A DNA stretch of 64,000 nt, taken from NCBI RefSeq assembly GCF_018919145.1, contig NZ_JAHLQJ010000020.1, forward strand, positions 18,393-82,392. The letters are read 5' to 3'. Source of the DNA: Paenibacillus brevis. Its GTDB lineage: Bacteria > Bacillota > Bacilli > Paenibacillales > Paenibacillaceae. The notes under the pieces were generated by a model. The model was not told the origin of the DNA and searched no databases. It saw only the letters and a program-made list of their open reading frames with translations. This document shows positions 17,506 through 26,146 of this stretch, piece by piece. The translations under genes and the position numbers were made by a program. Numbering within the stretch: the stretch's first letter is position 1; each line of letters opens with the position of its first letter.

Positions 17506-17973
17506 TCAGTATTCTCCCTTAATCACAAAGAACGAGCCCCGGATGGTGCCGGCCAGCTTGGACTTCTGCCGGGCGAACTTGAACTTTCCTTCCAATTCCC
17601 TGGGTACGTCCATCCCTTCGGACAGCTTGAACCCGACCGCGCGTTTCTTGGGATCATCCACCGTCGTATACAGCACATTGACTCCAAGACCATCCTCATA
17701 AAAGACAAAGGCCCATGCGATATTTTCTACTTGAAAACGGGATGTCTCCAGCGGCTTGGCAGCAAACTCGATCCCGCGCTCTTCCTTGAGAATCCGGCTC
17801 ACATAATCCAGTGTGTCCTGGCTCTCGCTGGCGGGAACCACCGTAAATTCATGCTTATATTTATTCATGAAGTAACGGGCTTCATTGGCCCGCAATCCAG
17901 CCAGAGCCTCAGCGACAGGCGAAGACTCCAGACCAACCGTCGATACTTGTTTGAAATCAACTGTATAGGACAT
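17506..17973 (-). CDS. Uncharacterised small protein downstream of a GyrI-like gene
   Basis: 155 residues, soluble and mixed alpha/beta, rich in Lys and Glu, no signal peptide. I do not recognise a defined domain. The stretch NEARYFMNKYKHEFTVV followed by DTLDYVSRILKEERGIEF is helical. It is the second gene of an operon with a GyrI-like protein (26-base gap, RBS GGAGGG), divergent from a WYL-domain regulator that probably controls both. A role in binding or handling a small ligand is a guess from context only. Confidence 0.6.
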   Translation of the reverse strand: MSYTVDFKQVSTVGLESSPVAEALAGLRANEARYFMNKYKHEFTVVPASESQDTLDYVSRILKEERGIEFAAKPLETSRFQVENIAWAFVFYEDGLGVNVLYTTVDDPKKRAVGFKLSEGMDVPRELEGKFKFARQKSKLAGTIRGSFFVIKGEY

Positions 17974-17999
17974 GCTATCCCTCCTTTATTTCCGAACCG

Positions 18000-18479
18000 C
18001 TATTTCTTAACTACCGGAATCCACAGTTCTCCGAGGATCAGGCCATTCTTCTGCTCCATCTCCACTGTTGTGTTCGGTCCGCCCACATAGGCAAAGTGCT
18101 CCGCAGCCGGCAGCACCTGGCCAAAGGCGATCCCGGTAAGCTGGTTGCTCAGCTCCCCGGATGTAGCCGCTTCTCCTTTTACTACCAAATACGGCCCTTG
18201 AGGGAACTGGATCACCCGGGTAGCCTCCGGCAGTACCTTTTCAGTCAGAACCCCTGCATAATGCATCATCTTGTTGTTCACCGCTTCGTTTACGGCAAAG
18301 ATATAGTCATTCTCGGCGACAGACTTCAACGTATCCAGTCTTCCATCTTCTCGAACAGCTTGCCAGAAGTCAGATTTCTCTTTATTAATGCCGGCATAGT
18401 CCGTGTAATTGCTCTTTAGCTCTGTTCCAAAACCTAATACCGTAAAGCTGTTCTTCTCTTCGAGCGTATAATTTGCCAT
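18000..18479 (-). CDS. GyrI-like / effector-binding domain protein
   Basis: About 159 residues from ATG 18479 (TTG 18485 is an alternative). It resembles stand-alone GyrI-like (AraC effector-binding) proteins: an N-terminal strand ending in TVLGFGTEL, a central FWQAV helix, and a C-terminal second repeat ending NGLILGELWIPVVKK. Stand-alone members bind small hydrophobic or cationic molecules, and some hydrolyse cyclopropanoid toxins. It is the first gene of a two-gene operon, divergent from the WYL regulator. Confidence 0.7.
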   Translation of the reverse strand: MANYTLEEKNSFTVLGFGTELKSNYTDYAGINKEKSDFWQAVREDGRLDTLKSVAENDYIFAVNEAVNNKMMHYAGVLTEKVLPEATRVIQFPQGPYLVVKGEAATSGELSNQLTGIAFGQVLPAAEHFAYVGGPNTTVEMEQKNGLILGELWIPVVKK

Positions 18480-18525
18480 GTTCAAAACCTGCCTTCGCTT
18501 TAATTTTGTTCGAGTGATTTGGTCT

Positions 18526-18574
18526 TTTCACTTGATGAGCTTATAATAACTTTAAATCATGTCAAAAAGTGAAA
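18526..18574. promoter_or_regulatory. Inverted repeat in the divergent GyrI/WYL promoter region
   Basis: TTTCACTT (18526-18533) and AAGTGAAA (18567-18574) form a widely spaced inverted repeat centred between the divergent starts at 18479 and 18592. These could be two half-sites for the adjacent WYL regulator. A TTGACA on the minus strand lies just inside the right arm. Confidence 0.4.
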
Positions 18575-18591
18575 CTGTTTAGAGGGGTCCT

Positions 18592-19554
18592 ATGAAAAAG
18601 GTTGAGCGAATAAATATTATCATGCGGTATATCAACAATCGCGCCCACTTTACCATCTCTGAAATCATGCGAGAGTTCCATATTTCCCGTTCTACCGCAA
18701 TCCGCGATATTCGGGAGATTGAAGCGATGGGCATGCCGCTGGTAGCCGAAGTGGGCAGGGATGGCGGCTACTTTGTCATGAGCAATTCGGTCCTGCCGAC
18801 CGTCCGATTTACCGATAACGAGATCAAGGCTCTTTTTATAGCCTTTATGGCAACAAGAAATCAGCAGCTTCCCTACCTGAAAAGCCGCCAGTCCCTCGCA
18901 GAGAAATTACTGGGCCTGATCTCGGAGAATCAGCAGGATGACCTGGTGCTATTAAATCAGCTCCTGCTCTTTGAAGGGACTAACCCGAACAACCCCGATC
19001 TGCTGGATCTGTCCGATCTTCCTCACCCGATGCTCGAAACCCTGATTCAGCTTCTGTTATCGGATAGATATTTATCCATCACCATTGAAGAAGATCATAG
19101 AATCCAGACCTATCCGATTTATCTCCTTCATCTTTACCGGGAGAAGAGCTTCTGGCTGATTGAGGGCTTCGATCTCAATGAAGAGAAGAAGCGCCTGTAT
19201 CCCGTCGATAATCTCGTCGATGTGCAGCTGTACGCAGCAAAGGTTAAATTAAGCGGGAAAAAAATAGAGGAAAAAGCGAGCAAGCAGGATGAAGCAGTCA
19301 ACCTGGTGCTTGAGCTTGGCCCGAAGGCTATTGCCCAGTTCCGCAAGTATCACCCTTTAAAATATACGATTTCCTATACGAGCCCTTATCAAACCTCGGC
19401 GGTTCTAAAGGCGTTCATTCAGGTTCAGATAGCAGAGGAATTGAGCGAAATAACAGATTGGCTGCTTTTCCTGGGGGAGGATCTCAAGATTAGGGAAATG
19501 CCGGAGGAGATCCTGGCAAAGCTCAAAGAAAGGCTGCTCTTGATATCCCCATAG
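18592..19554 (+). CDS. YafY-type HTH_11/WYL domain transcriptional regulator
   Basis: 320 residues. The N-terminal winged helix (residues 1-62, FTISEIMREFHISRSTAIRDIREIEAMGMPL) is followed by a GGYFVMS linker and the WYL region (about 140-235, with YLLHLYREKSFWLIEGFDL), then a C-terminal WCX-like extension. WYL regulators sense nucleotides, stress or small ligands. It is divergent from the GyrI-like operon, which is its most likely target. TAGAGGGG precedes the ATG. Confidence 0.88.
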   Translation: MKKVERINIIMRYINNRAHFTISEIMREFHISRSTAIRDIREIEAMGMPLVAEVGRDGGYFVMSNSVLPTVRFTDNEIKALFIAFMATRNQQLPYLKSRQSLAEKLLGLISENQQDDLVLLNQLLLFEGTNPNNPDLLDLSDLPHPMLETLIQLLLSDRYLSITIEEDHRIQTYPIYLLHLYREKSFWLIEGFDLNEEKKRLYPVDNLVDVQLYAAKVKLSGKKIEEKASKQDEAVNLVLELGPKAIAQFRKYHPLKYTISYTSPYQTSAVLKAFIQVQIAEELSEITDWLLFLGEDLKIREMPEEILAKLKERLLLISP

Positions 19555-19623
19555 ACGAATGTTCACGAGGGCGCTACACTAGGAAAGTAATCGAGAATAG
19601 ACATAGGTAGGAGCCTGGAGAAC

Positions 19624-21015
19624 GTGACACTGACAACAAATCAAATTCCATCATGGAAGAAGCTTAGCCTGTTTGCCGTGACTTGGCCGATATTAATTGA
19701 TTCCGTATTGCGGATGATGCTTGGCACGGTGGATGTATTCATGCTCAGCCGCATCTCTGACAAGGCGACAGGCGCAGTAGGCCTGGCCAATGAAATTATT
19801 TATTTTTGCATTCTGATGTTCGGATTCGTGGGGATCGGGACCAGCGTGGCGGTCTCCCAATATATTGGTGCCGGGCGGGAGAAGGAAGCAAGCCGGATTG
19901 CGGCATTGGCAATCTCGATGAACCTGATCTTTGGTATCCTGGTCAGCATTCTGCTTGTTTTCTTCGGAGAGCCTCTGTTGGTACTGATGAAGCTGGATCC
20001 GGAGCAAATCGGGATTGCCAGCCACTATCTGAAGATTATCGGCGGCTTTATCTGGATCGAAGCCCTGTCTTATGCGCTCTCTTCGGTCATCCGCTCAAGC
20101 GGGCAGACGAAGAGCGTTATGTTCGTGACGCTAGGCGTCAACCTGATCCATGTGACCGGGAACTATCTGCTCATCTTCGGGAATTTCGGGTTCCCGGAAT
20201 GGGGCGTCACAGGTGCAGCGGTATCGACGGTAGTCAGCCGCTTGCTTGGGGTTATCGTTCTGTTCATCCTGTTGTATCGCAAGACTCCTGCCCGGATTCG
20301 CACGAAAGACTATGTGAATTGGAACGGGTCCTATGTGAAGCAGATTCTGAGCGTAGGCTTGCCTGCAGCGGGAGAGCATCTCTCGTGGCAGTCGCAATAT
20401 TTGATGATCATCAGCTTTGTCAACATCATTGGGATCACAGCGCTCAATACGCATGTATATGTGATGAATGTATCGAACTATTTCATGGCGCTGGGAATGG
20501 CGATTGGCATAGGAACAGAGATTATCGTCGGTCAGATGGTCGGAGCAGGGGAGATGAAGGAAGCCTATCGACGCCTGATAAAGAGCGTCAGGATCAGCTT
20601 TGTGTTGACCATTGCCATCGTCGGCACGGCAGTAATATTCCGGCGCGAACTGATCGGCATGTTCACCGAGGACCCTGCAATCATTACCCTTGGAGCAACG
20701 ATTTTCCTGCTGTCCATTGTGCTGGAGCCTGGACGAACGTTCAATACGGTCGTCATTAATTCCCTTCGGGCTGCCGGAGATGCCCGTTTTCCCGTCCTGA
20801 TGGGTGTGCTCTCGATGTGGGGAGTGTCTGTACCGCTGGCTTATCTGCTGGGTGTCCATCTCGGGTATGGACTGATTGGCATCTGGATCGCATTTGTTGT
20901 GGATGAGTGGCTGCGCGGGACTATCATGCTGCTTCGCTGGAGAAGCCGGGCTTGGGAGAAGAAGGCGCTCGTGAAGCCGGCAGAGGCCATTCCGGACATC
21001 GGGATCGGAGCATAG
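19624..21015 (+). CDS. MATE family efflux transporter
   Basis: 463 residues, twelve predicted helices in two homologous halves (internal repeat from about residue 240). Conserved MATE features include VDVFMLSRIS near residue 40 and the RAAGDARFPVLMG segment near 380. GTG 19624 is preceded by TAGGAG about 12 bases upstream and CTGGAG closer in. It differs clearly from the MATE pump at 2809-4161. It follows the WYL regulator gene by about 70 bases on the same strand, so it may be co-transcribed. Substrate unknown. Confidence 0.88.
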   Translation: MTLTTNQIPSWKKLSLFAVTWPILIDSVLRMMLGTVDVFMLSRISDKATGAVGLANEIIYFCILMFGFVGIGTSVAVSQYIGAGREKEASRIAALAISMNLIFGILVSILLVFFGEPLLVLMKLDPEQIGIASHYLKIIGGFIWIEALSYALSSVIRSSGQTKSVMFVTLGVNLIHVTGNYLLIFGNFGFPEWGVTGAAVSTVVSRLLGVIVLFILLYRKTPARIRTKDYVNWNGSYVKQILSVGLPAAGEHLSWQSQYLMIISFVNIIGITALNTHVYVMNVSNYFMALGMAIGIGTEIIVGQMVGAGEMKEAYRRLIKSVRISFVLTIAIVGTAVIFRRELIGMFTEDPAIITLGATIFLLSIVLEPGRTFNTVVINSLRAAGDARFPVLMGVLSMWGVSVPLAYLLGVHLGYGLIGIWIAFVVDEWLRGTIMLLRWRSRAWEKKALVKPAEAIPDIGIGA

Positions 21016-21170
21016 GTTTCAGAAGAGCAGTTTTTGCTTCCATCTACATTTTTCCCAATTATTGTTGCTTAATCCTCTCTTTGCAAATATGATAGATGAA
21101 TAATACCTCTATGACATACATAATTTTCCAAACTATTATTTAAAAAATGATATGAGGAGGATTAGTAGCG

Positions 21171-24100
21171 ATGTTCAGGAAAGGTTGGATGAGACGAAGT
21201 GTTGCTCTAATGGCGGCTCTGGTTCTGTCATTGTCATCGATTCCGGTTACAGCGCTGGCCCAAGAGGATGTCATGGGTCCGCAGGAGACCATCTATGCAG
21301 GAGAAGGCTATCAGATTACCTACAGAATTTCTTCCCAGTGGGAGCATGCATTCAATGCCGATGTCACCATCACGAATACGAGCGAACGCATCATCGAGAA
21401 CTGGGCGCTGCGATTTACGCTGCCGCATGAGATCACGAATATTTGGAACGGAAGCGTACAATCCCGTGAGGGCGATGTTTATGTAATCAAGAATACGGGC
21501 AACAATCAGGACATTCCTGTCGGAAGCAGTGTGAATTTCGGCTTCACGGCAAATGCTGACGGAGGAGTGGCGCTGCCGGCGATGTTCGCGGTGCAGGGCG
21601 ACGAACAGGTGGTGCCGGCCGGGCAATATGAGGCAAGCTTCGCAGTGACAAGCGATTGGGGGAGTGCCTTTAACGGGGAAATCCGAATCAAGAATGTCTC
21701 GCAGACGACGATTGAAGATTGGAAGCTTGGATTTGATTATGAGGGGAATATTGAACGGTTCTGGACGGCCGAGATCATGGAGCATACCGGCAATCATTAC
21801 GTCATAAATAATGCAGGCTATAACGCCAATATTTTGCCCGGAGAGACGCTGACGCTTGGATTTGCCGGGAATCCGGGGAATGTAGTAAGCGAGCCTGTCA
21901 ACTATCGGCTGACGCAGATCGCAGTTCAGCAGGAAACGAATGAACCCGAGCCAGAAGATATCTTCGTGCAGCTCGATACGAGCGGCTTACAGCTTCAGAC
22001 AAGCCCGGAAGGCGATTACTACTTCCTCGGAACGAAAATGGACAGGCTGTCGGGAACACTGGGAGGGGCGCCGAGCGTCACTTCATTCGTGTACCAGATT
22101 TTTGACAAAAGTAGTGCTATCCTCCAACTAGGGTCGATTCCTGTGAATGAGGTCTGGTCTGTGGAAGGCATCGGATTGGATGTAGGATACAATCTACTGA
22201 GGCTTAGCGCACAAGCCAATGACGGTACGGAAGTGATGAAAGAGTACATCATCGTAAACTTCGACGAGAGCAATCTGGACAATCTGGGGATTGATCGGGA
22301 GAAGGACAGCGATGGCGACGGAATCAGCGATTATTATGAAGAGCATTATGGTCTTTCCGCTACCAGCAAGGATACCGATGGCGATGGCTTGAGTGACCTT
22401 GATGAGATCATTACGCTGAAGCTGAATCCTTTGGAGCAAGATAGTGATAACAACGGGATTCCCGACGGGGATGAAGATAAGGATAACGACGGCTTGGGCA
22501 ACCTGGCCGAGCTGGCCCACGGGACGAGTCTAGTCAACCCTGATACGGATGGGGACGGCCTCATGGACGGCGAGGAAGTTAATACGTATATGACAGATCC
22601 TTTAAAGGCGGATACCGATGGCGATGGGCTGTCGGACGGCTGGGAAGTGAAGATCGGAAGCGATCCGCTGGTAGCCGAGGAGAAATTCTCGAGAACCGTT
22701 AGTGTAGAGGACAACGATGCTAGGGCCGTTCCTAGCGTCACTGTCGAAGGAGTCCAGGCGGAGCAGGTTCACAGCTTAGCTGTGAACCGGGTTGAAGATG
22801 GTATTCTGAATGATGCGACCATCCCTGGATACATCGATGCCGGGTATAATTTCTCCATAAACGGAACGTTCGAGAAGGCAACGATCTCTTTCAAGTGGGA
22901 CGAAGACTCGATGACTGCCGAAAATTTCGTTCCGCGCATTTACTATTTTGACGAGATGACGCAGCTGCTTGAAGAATTGCCTAATCAACAGGTTGCAGGC
23001 AATACGGTGTCGGTCGAGACAGGGCATTTCTCGAAATATATTCTGCTGAACAAAACCGAGTACGATCAAGTATGGACGTATAAATTTCTGTACGATGAGG
23101 ATGGTGAGGATCCGTATGCCGGAATGGATATCGTCTTCGTCATCGACTCATCGGGCAGCATGAGCACCAATGATCGAAGCAATGTGAGAATTAGCGTGAC
23201 CAGGGAATTCATTGATATTCTGACGGATAATGATCGGGGTGCTGTTGTTGATTTTGACTCTTCGGCAAAGGTGTTATCCGGTTTTAGTTCAGATAAGGAG
23301 GCCTTAAGCAGAGCGGCGGGGCAGATCGACAGCAGCGGCGGTACCACCTTGACGAGCGGGATTGCCAGTGCGCTTAATCTGTTCACCGGCAGCGGCAGAG
23401 AGGATGTCCTGAAGTATATTATCATGCTTACGGATGGAGAGGGCTCCTATGATACATCGCTGACAAAGCGGGCCGCCGACAACGGGATCGTGATCTATAC
23501 GGTAGGCCTGGGAAGCAGTGTGTCAACGAGCGTATTGACGGCTATGGCACAAGGCACCGGCGGAAGCTACTATCCTGCGAGCGATGCCGATCAATTGTAC
23601 GGGATCTTCGATACGATTGCAGAGACCTCGGATCTGTACAAGGATACAGACAGAGACGGCATCAGCGATTATCATGAAAAGGAAATGCAAGCCGGTCGGT
23701 TACGTCTGGGGACAGGCGGCGCAATGATCAGAGTCAATTATTTGGATGCGGACGGCGATGGCGACGGGCTCAAGGACGGGGAAGAGATCAAGATTATCAA
23801 GGCAGGGGATAAGGTCTATGCCTATCTGTATTCAAATCCGAATATGGAAGATACGGATGGCGATGGTCTGAACGATGCCGTGGATAATAGAAGGCTGATT
23901 CCTGATGCCAACGAGGCGTTGATCCATCAGTCTGCTTACAGGGAGGGTATCCTGAAGTCGGCTTCGCAAGGCGAATATCCGGTATCGGACGACCTGACGT
24001 TTAATGATTATACCTATTGGGAATTGCTCGATTTGGGTCCTGTTTTCTCCGTCGCCAGGATTACTCCTGAATTCATGATCTGGGGAGAAATGGCTGTCCT

Positions 24101-24722
24101 GTTCTCTGTAGGCAAGACCGGAGCGAGCGACGACATGAAGTTCGTGCTGGAGGACCTGGTCTCGACATTCAGATATGACAATCGTAATAATGAAGGGACC
24201 TCCGTCTCTTACGGCGACGTTTTTGATACTAACAAATATATCAAGTATAAGAACAGCAAATTGGACAATGCGGTGATTAATGATTCCAGCACGCAAGATT
24301 ATGTGGACCTCATTCGGGATTTTGTCGTTCAGGAGCTGAGCAATAATCATGGGGATTTGTCTAAGTTGGAGTACAAACCGGATTCGAACCAGAATGCCGT
24401 GAATAATTACGTGAATCAATTCTCGAGCAGCCCTTATCCGGTATTTACGGAGAAGACCAATCTTGCTCTATCACTTGCGATTCACGCCTTTCACGGTCAT
24501 AATGTGGCGATTGAGGATTTCAAAAATGACGGGGATCGGTTCAGCGGGAAGCTCGTGTTCCATTTCTATGATCACTTCGGCTTGGATGCCGATGATGAGA
24601 TTGTGTGGCTGGGCTTTGTCGATTGGTTCACGCTGCAGCACTATGAGCGCTTTAACGGAAAATACGTGCCTTTCATTACGACGATTGATTACGAAGTATC
24701 CTTTAGCGGTTCGATAAAATAA
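21171..24722 (+). CDS. Large secreted multidomain protein: CBM2-like pair, calcium repeats, VWA, DUF3289-like C-terminus
   Basis: 1183 residues. A signal peptide (about 1-30, AxA site VTALA) is followed by two CBM2-like beta domains (about 33-140 and 145-250; each has a W...FNA/G core and an N.W.L.F strand). An Ig-like segment (about 262-365) leads to thrombospondin type 3-like DxDxDGxxD repeats (about 378-500). A beta domain (505-640) precedes a VWA domain (about 652-820) with an intact MIDAS: D659, S661, S663 and TDGEG at 754. Further calcium repeats run from 824 to 905. The last 270 residues end with FYDHFGLDADDEI and W-F-x-LQ motifs that resemble DUF3289. It probably binds wall or polysaccharide and presents the C-terminal domain. 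A small membrane-anchored protein gene follows at once. Confidence 0.85.
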   Translation: MFRKGWMRRSVALMAALVLSLSSIPVTALAQEDVMGPQETIYAGEGYQITYRISSQWEHAFNADVTITNTSERIIENWALRFTLPHEITNIWNGSVQSREGDVYVIKNTGNNQDIPVGSSVNFGFTANADGGVALPAMFAVQGDEQVVPAGQYEASFAVTSDWGSAFNGEIRIKNVSQTTIEDWKLGFDYEGNIERFWTAEIMEHTGNHYVINNAGYNANILPGETLTLGFAGNPGNVVSEPVNYRLTQIAVQQETNEPEPEDIFVQLDTSGLQLQTSPEGDYYFLGTKMDRLSGTLGGAPSVTSFVYQIFDKSSAILQLGSIPVNEVWSVEGIGLDVGYNLLRLSAQANDGTEVMKEYIIVNFDESNLDNLGIDREKDSDGDGISDYYEEHYGLSATSKDTDGDGLSDLDEIITLKLNPLEQDSDNNGIPDGDEDKDNDGLGNLAELAHGTSLVNPDTDGDGLMDGEEVNTYMTDPLKADTDGDGLSDGWEVKIGSDPLVAEEKFSRTVSVEDNDARAVPSVTVEGVQAEQVHSLAVNRVEDGILNDATIPGYIDAGYNFSINGTFEKATISFKWDEDSMTAENFVPRIYYFDEMTQLLEELPNQQVAGNTVSVETGHFSKYILLNKTEYDQVWTYKFLYDEDGEDPYAGMDIVFVIDSSGSMSTNDRSNVRISVTREFIDILTDNDRGAVVDFDSSAKVLSGFSSDKEALSRAAGQIDSSGGTTLTSGIASALNLFTGSGREDVLKYIIMLTDGEGSYDTSLTKRAADNGIVIYTVGLGSSVSTSVLTAMAQGTGGSYYPASDADQLYGIFDTIAETSDLYKDTDRDGISDYHEKEMQAGRLRLGTGGAMIRVNYLDADGDGDGLKDGEEIKIIKAGDKVYAYLYSNPNMEDTDGDGLNDAVDNRRLIPDANEALIHQSAYREGILKSASQGEYPVSDDLTFNDYTYWELLDLGPVFSVARITPEFMIWGEMAVLFSVGKTGASDDMKFVLEDLVSTFRYDNRNNEGTSVSYGDVFDTNKYIKYKNSKLDNAVINDSSTQDYVDLIRDFVVQELSNNHGDLSKLEYKPDSNQNAVNNYVNQFSSSPYPVFTEKTNLALSLAIHAFHGHNVAIEDFKNDGDRFSGKLVFHFYDHFGLDADDEIVWLGFVDWFTLQHYERFNGKYVPFITTIDYEVSFSGSIK

Positions 24723-24768
24723 GTATAATAACTTACTGGGTACAATGGGGCAGGTGAAGGTGAGGCTT

Positions 24769-25278
24769 ATGAGTCGCAGAAAATTCGCTTTGTTTGGTCT
24801 TGCAGCAACCGTGCTGGTTGTGGCCGTTGGATTGCTCATCAGCTATTACGGTCATTCCAAGACGCAGTATGCTATTTTTGCGAAGAATCGCGAGCTGTTT
24901 GAAGCCGTGAGGGAAGAGACTGAGCACCTGGTGGGTGAACAGGATGATCTGCAGAATATCGGGGATATCTTCCTTTTCACCAATGGCGGTAATGCTGCTA
25001 TCGATCAGTTCCATGAGTCTGTGAGTTCGGGTCTGCAGGGTAAGATTCAGCAGATTGTAGCGCTGTCGGGAGACGAGCTGAGTTTTTTGAGATACAGCAA
25101 GCAGGATGGCAAGAGCTTCCTCCGGTTTGTTTTTGATTGGGAGCGGACTGATGGCGGCACCTATCACATCGTATACTGCGAGAGCCGCGATATGGTAAAA
25201 AAGCTGTATGACGGAGAACCCGTAGGCTACGTGCTGGATGAACTGGGTGAGGGTTGGTACGGAATCAGGATAAAGTGA
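24769..25278 (+). CDS. Small membrane-anchored protein paired with the large VWA protein
   Basis: About 169 residues from ATG 24769, which has AAGGTGAGG upstream; ATG 24745 would add 8 residues. One N-terminal membrane anchor (about residues 6-25) is followed by an extracytoplasmic domain of about 140 residues that is helical at first and beta-rich later (FLRFVFDWERTDGGTYHIVYCE). I do not recognise the family. It starts 46 bases after the large secreted gene and has no own terminator between, so they are almost surely co-transcribed. If the large protein carries a toxic C-terminal domain, this would be the immunity candidate. Otherwise it could be an accessory anchor. Both are inference. Confidence 0.7.
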   Translation: MSRRKFALFGLAATVLVVAVGLLISYYGHSKTQYAIFAKNRELFEAVREETEHLVGEQDDLQNIGDIFLFTNGGNAAIDQFHESVSSGLQGKIQQIVALSGDELSFLRYSKQDGKSFLRFVFDWERTDGGTYHIVYCESRDMVKKLYDGEPVGYVLDELGEGWYGIRIK

Positions 25279-25284
25279 TGCGAG

Positions 25285-25422
25285 CGGCGGTTACACTTCT
25301 CATTGAAAGAGATCATAACGGGAATATATACCGTTGTTGAACGATGGCTAAGAGGACGTAATTGCATCAATCCGGGTGGTAACATGGAGCAAGCTCCGTC
25401 CCTTCAGGGACGGGGCTTTTTT
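25285..25422 (+). ncRNA. Truncated T-box riboswitch with intact terminator
   Basis: The T-box core GGGTGGTAAC (25374-25383) is followed by a terminator: AGCTCCGTCCC (25392-25402), loop TTCA, GGGACGGGGCT (25407-25417), then TTTTT. This is the usual antiterminator/terminator order. Only about 95 bases lie between the previous stop codon and the T-box, too few for a standard Stem I with specifier loop. What follows is a broken reading frame, not a tRNA ligase or amino-acid gene. It is probably a relic of a deletion. Confidence 0.6.
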
Positions 25423-25456
25423 GCGTACTTATAAATCTCCATAAGGAGGCAATGAA

Positions 25457-25620
25457 ATGACAACAGTATTGGTTATAGAAAGGTTGATGCTGCGCTAACT
25501 GGAGCTTCGAGATGTGGAAGGCAGTGATAAACTTTAGTTATCCGGCCGGAAATAACGTAAAGAAGAGCTCTTTATGGTGATTAAAGTTCTGTTGAGCCAG
25601 GCGGTGAAAAAGGTTTGATG
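25457..25620 (+). pseudogene. Remnant of a GNAT acetyltransferase gene N-terminus
   Basis: After AAGGAGG and ATG 25457, the translation gives VIERLMLR, a stop, then LELRDVEGS in the same frame. Together these read like the ERLxLRxLELxDxE start of RimJ/RimL-type GNAT acetyltransferases. More stops follow and no continuation is seen. The reading as GNAT rests on about 20 residues. The stretch 25279-25703 therefore holds a T-box remnant, this fragment and a terminator, but no working gene. Confidence 0.45.
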
Positions 25621-25643
25621 GCTGCGATATAAGCATGTAGAAC

Positions 25644-25669
25644 AGGCCTTCCCGAAAGGGAGGGCCTTT
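25644..25669 (+). terminator. Rho-independent-type terminator after the dead gene
   Basis: Stem AGGCCTTCCC with GGGAGGGCCT around a GAAA loop (25644-25667), followed by a short TTT. It lies between the acetyltransferase remnant and the 3' end of the minus-strand flavodoxin gene, and may serve both. Confidence 0.6.
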
Positions 25670-25702
25670 AACTTGTCCCTACAGACTAGGTTGCTGCTGA
25701 GG

Positions 25703-26146
25703 TTATTTCATAAAAGCTTCGGCAAATGCTTTGACCCGGTCTACAAAAATCCCCTTCAGTTGATCCTCGCCTTCTTTAGGGGCTTTATAAGCCTTATATC
25801 CTCCAAATGATTCGATGCAAATCGCTGCTTGCTTAAGATCGGCAGGGATATTGCGCTCTAAGATTTCCTCTGTCTCCTTAGGCTTCTCATTGCAAATAAA
25901 GTATCCCATTTTTTTAGTCAGCAACTCCTGGTGATTCTTCTTGATAAAGTCACGAATCGGTTTGTATATTTTTCCGTCCCGGACGCCAGCGCCAAGAATG
26001 ATGCGATCATAATCTTCAATGGCGGGTTTCTCCATCTCGATATTACATATCGTACAGTTCGGAATTTCTGCTGCGATAACATTAACGCATTGCGTTGAGG
26101 CTCCTGTCTTGGTAGCGTATAGAAGCAGTACGGCCATTGAATTCAT
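25703..26146 (-). CDS. Flavodoxin-domain protein
   Basis: 147 residues. The first strand and phosphate loop LLLYATKTGASTQCV (about residues 6-20) match the FMN-binding T-x-T-G-x-[ST] pattern. LGAGVRDGKIYKPIRDFI (about 51-68) resembles the HemG/flavodoxin_5 branch rather than long-chain flavodoxins. It likely carries electrons or has protoporphyrinogen-oxidase-like or menaquinone-linked redox roles. The ATG at 26146 overlaps the stop of the upstream marR-type gene (ATGA). A second ATG at 26137 gives a more typical N-terminus, MAVLLLYATK. The two genes are translationally coupled. Confidence 0.82.
   Translation of the reverse strand: MNSMAVLLLYATKTGASTQCVNVIAAEIPNCTICNIEMEKPAIEDYDRIILGAGVRDGKIYKPIRDFIKKNHQELLTKKMGYFICNEKPKETEEILERNIPADLKQAAICIESFGGYKAYKAPKEGEDQLKGIFVDRVKAFAEAFMK

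Noticed and set aside
19806..20759. 317-codon open frame in another plus-strand frame inside the second MATE gene
   Set aside because: The translation is rich in Arg, Asp, His and Cys with no membrane helices, typical of a shifted reading of a membrane protein gene.
22300..22680. Repetitive Asp/Gly-rich DNA as a tandem DNA repeat
   Set aside because: The repetition is at the protein level (calcium-binding DxDxDG repeats) and the DNA copies differ too much for a simple tandem repeat.
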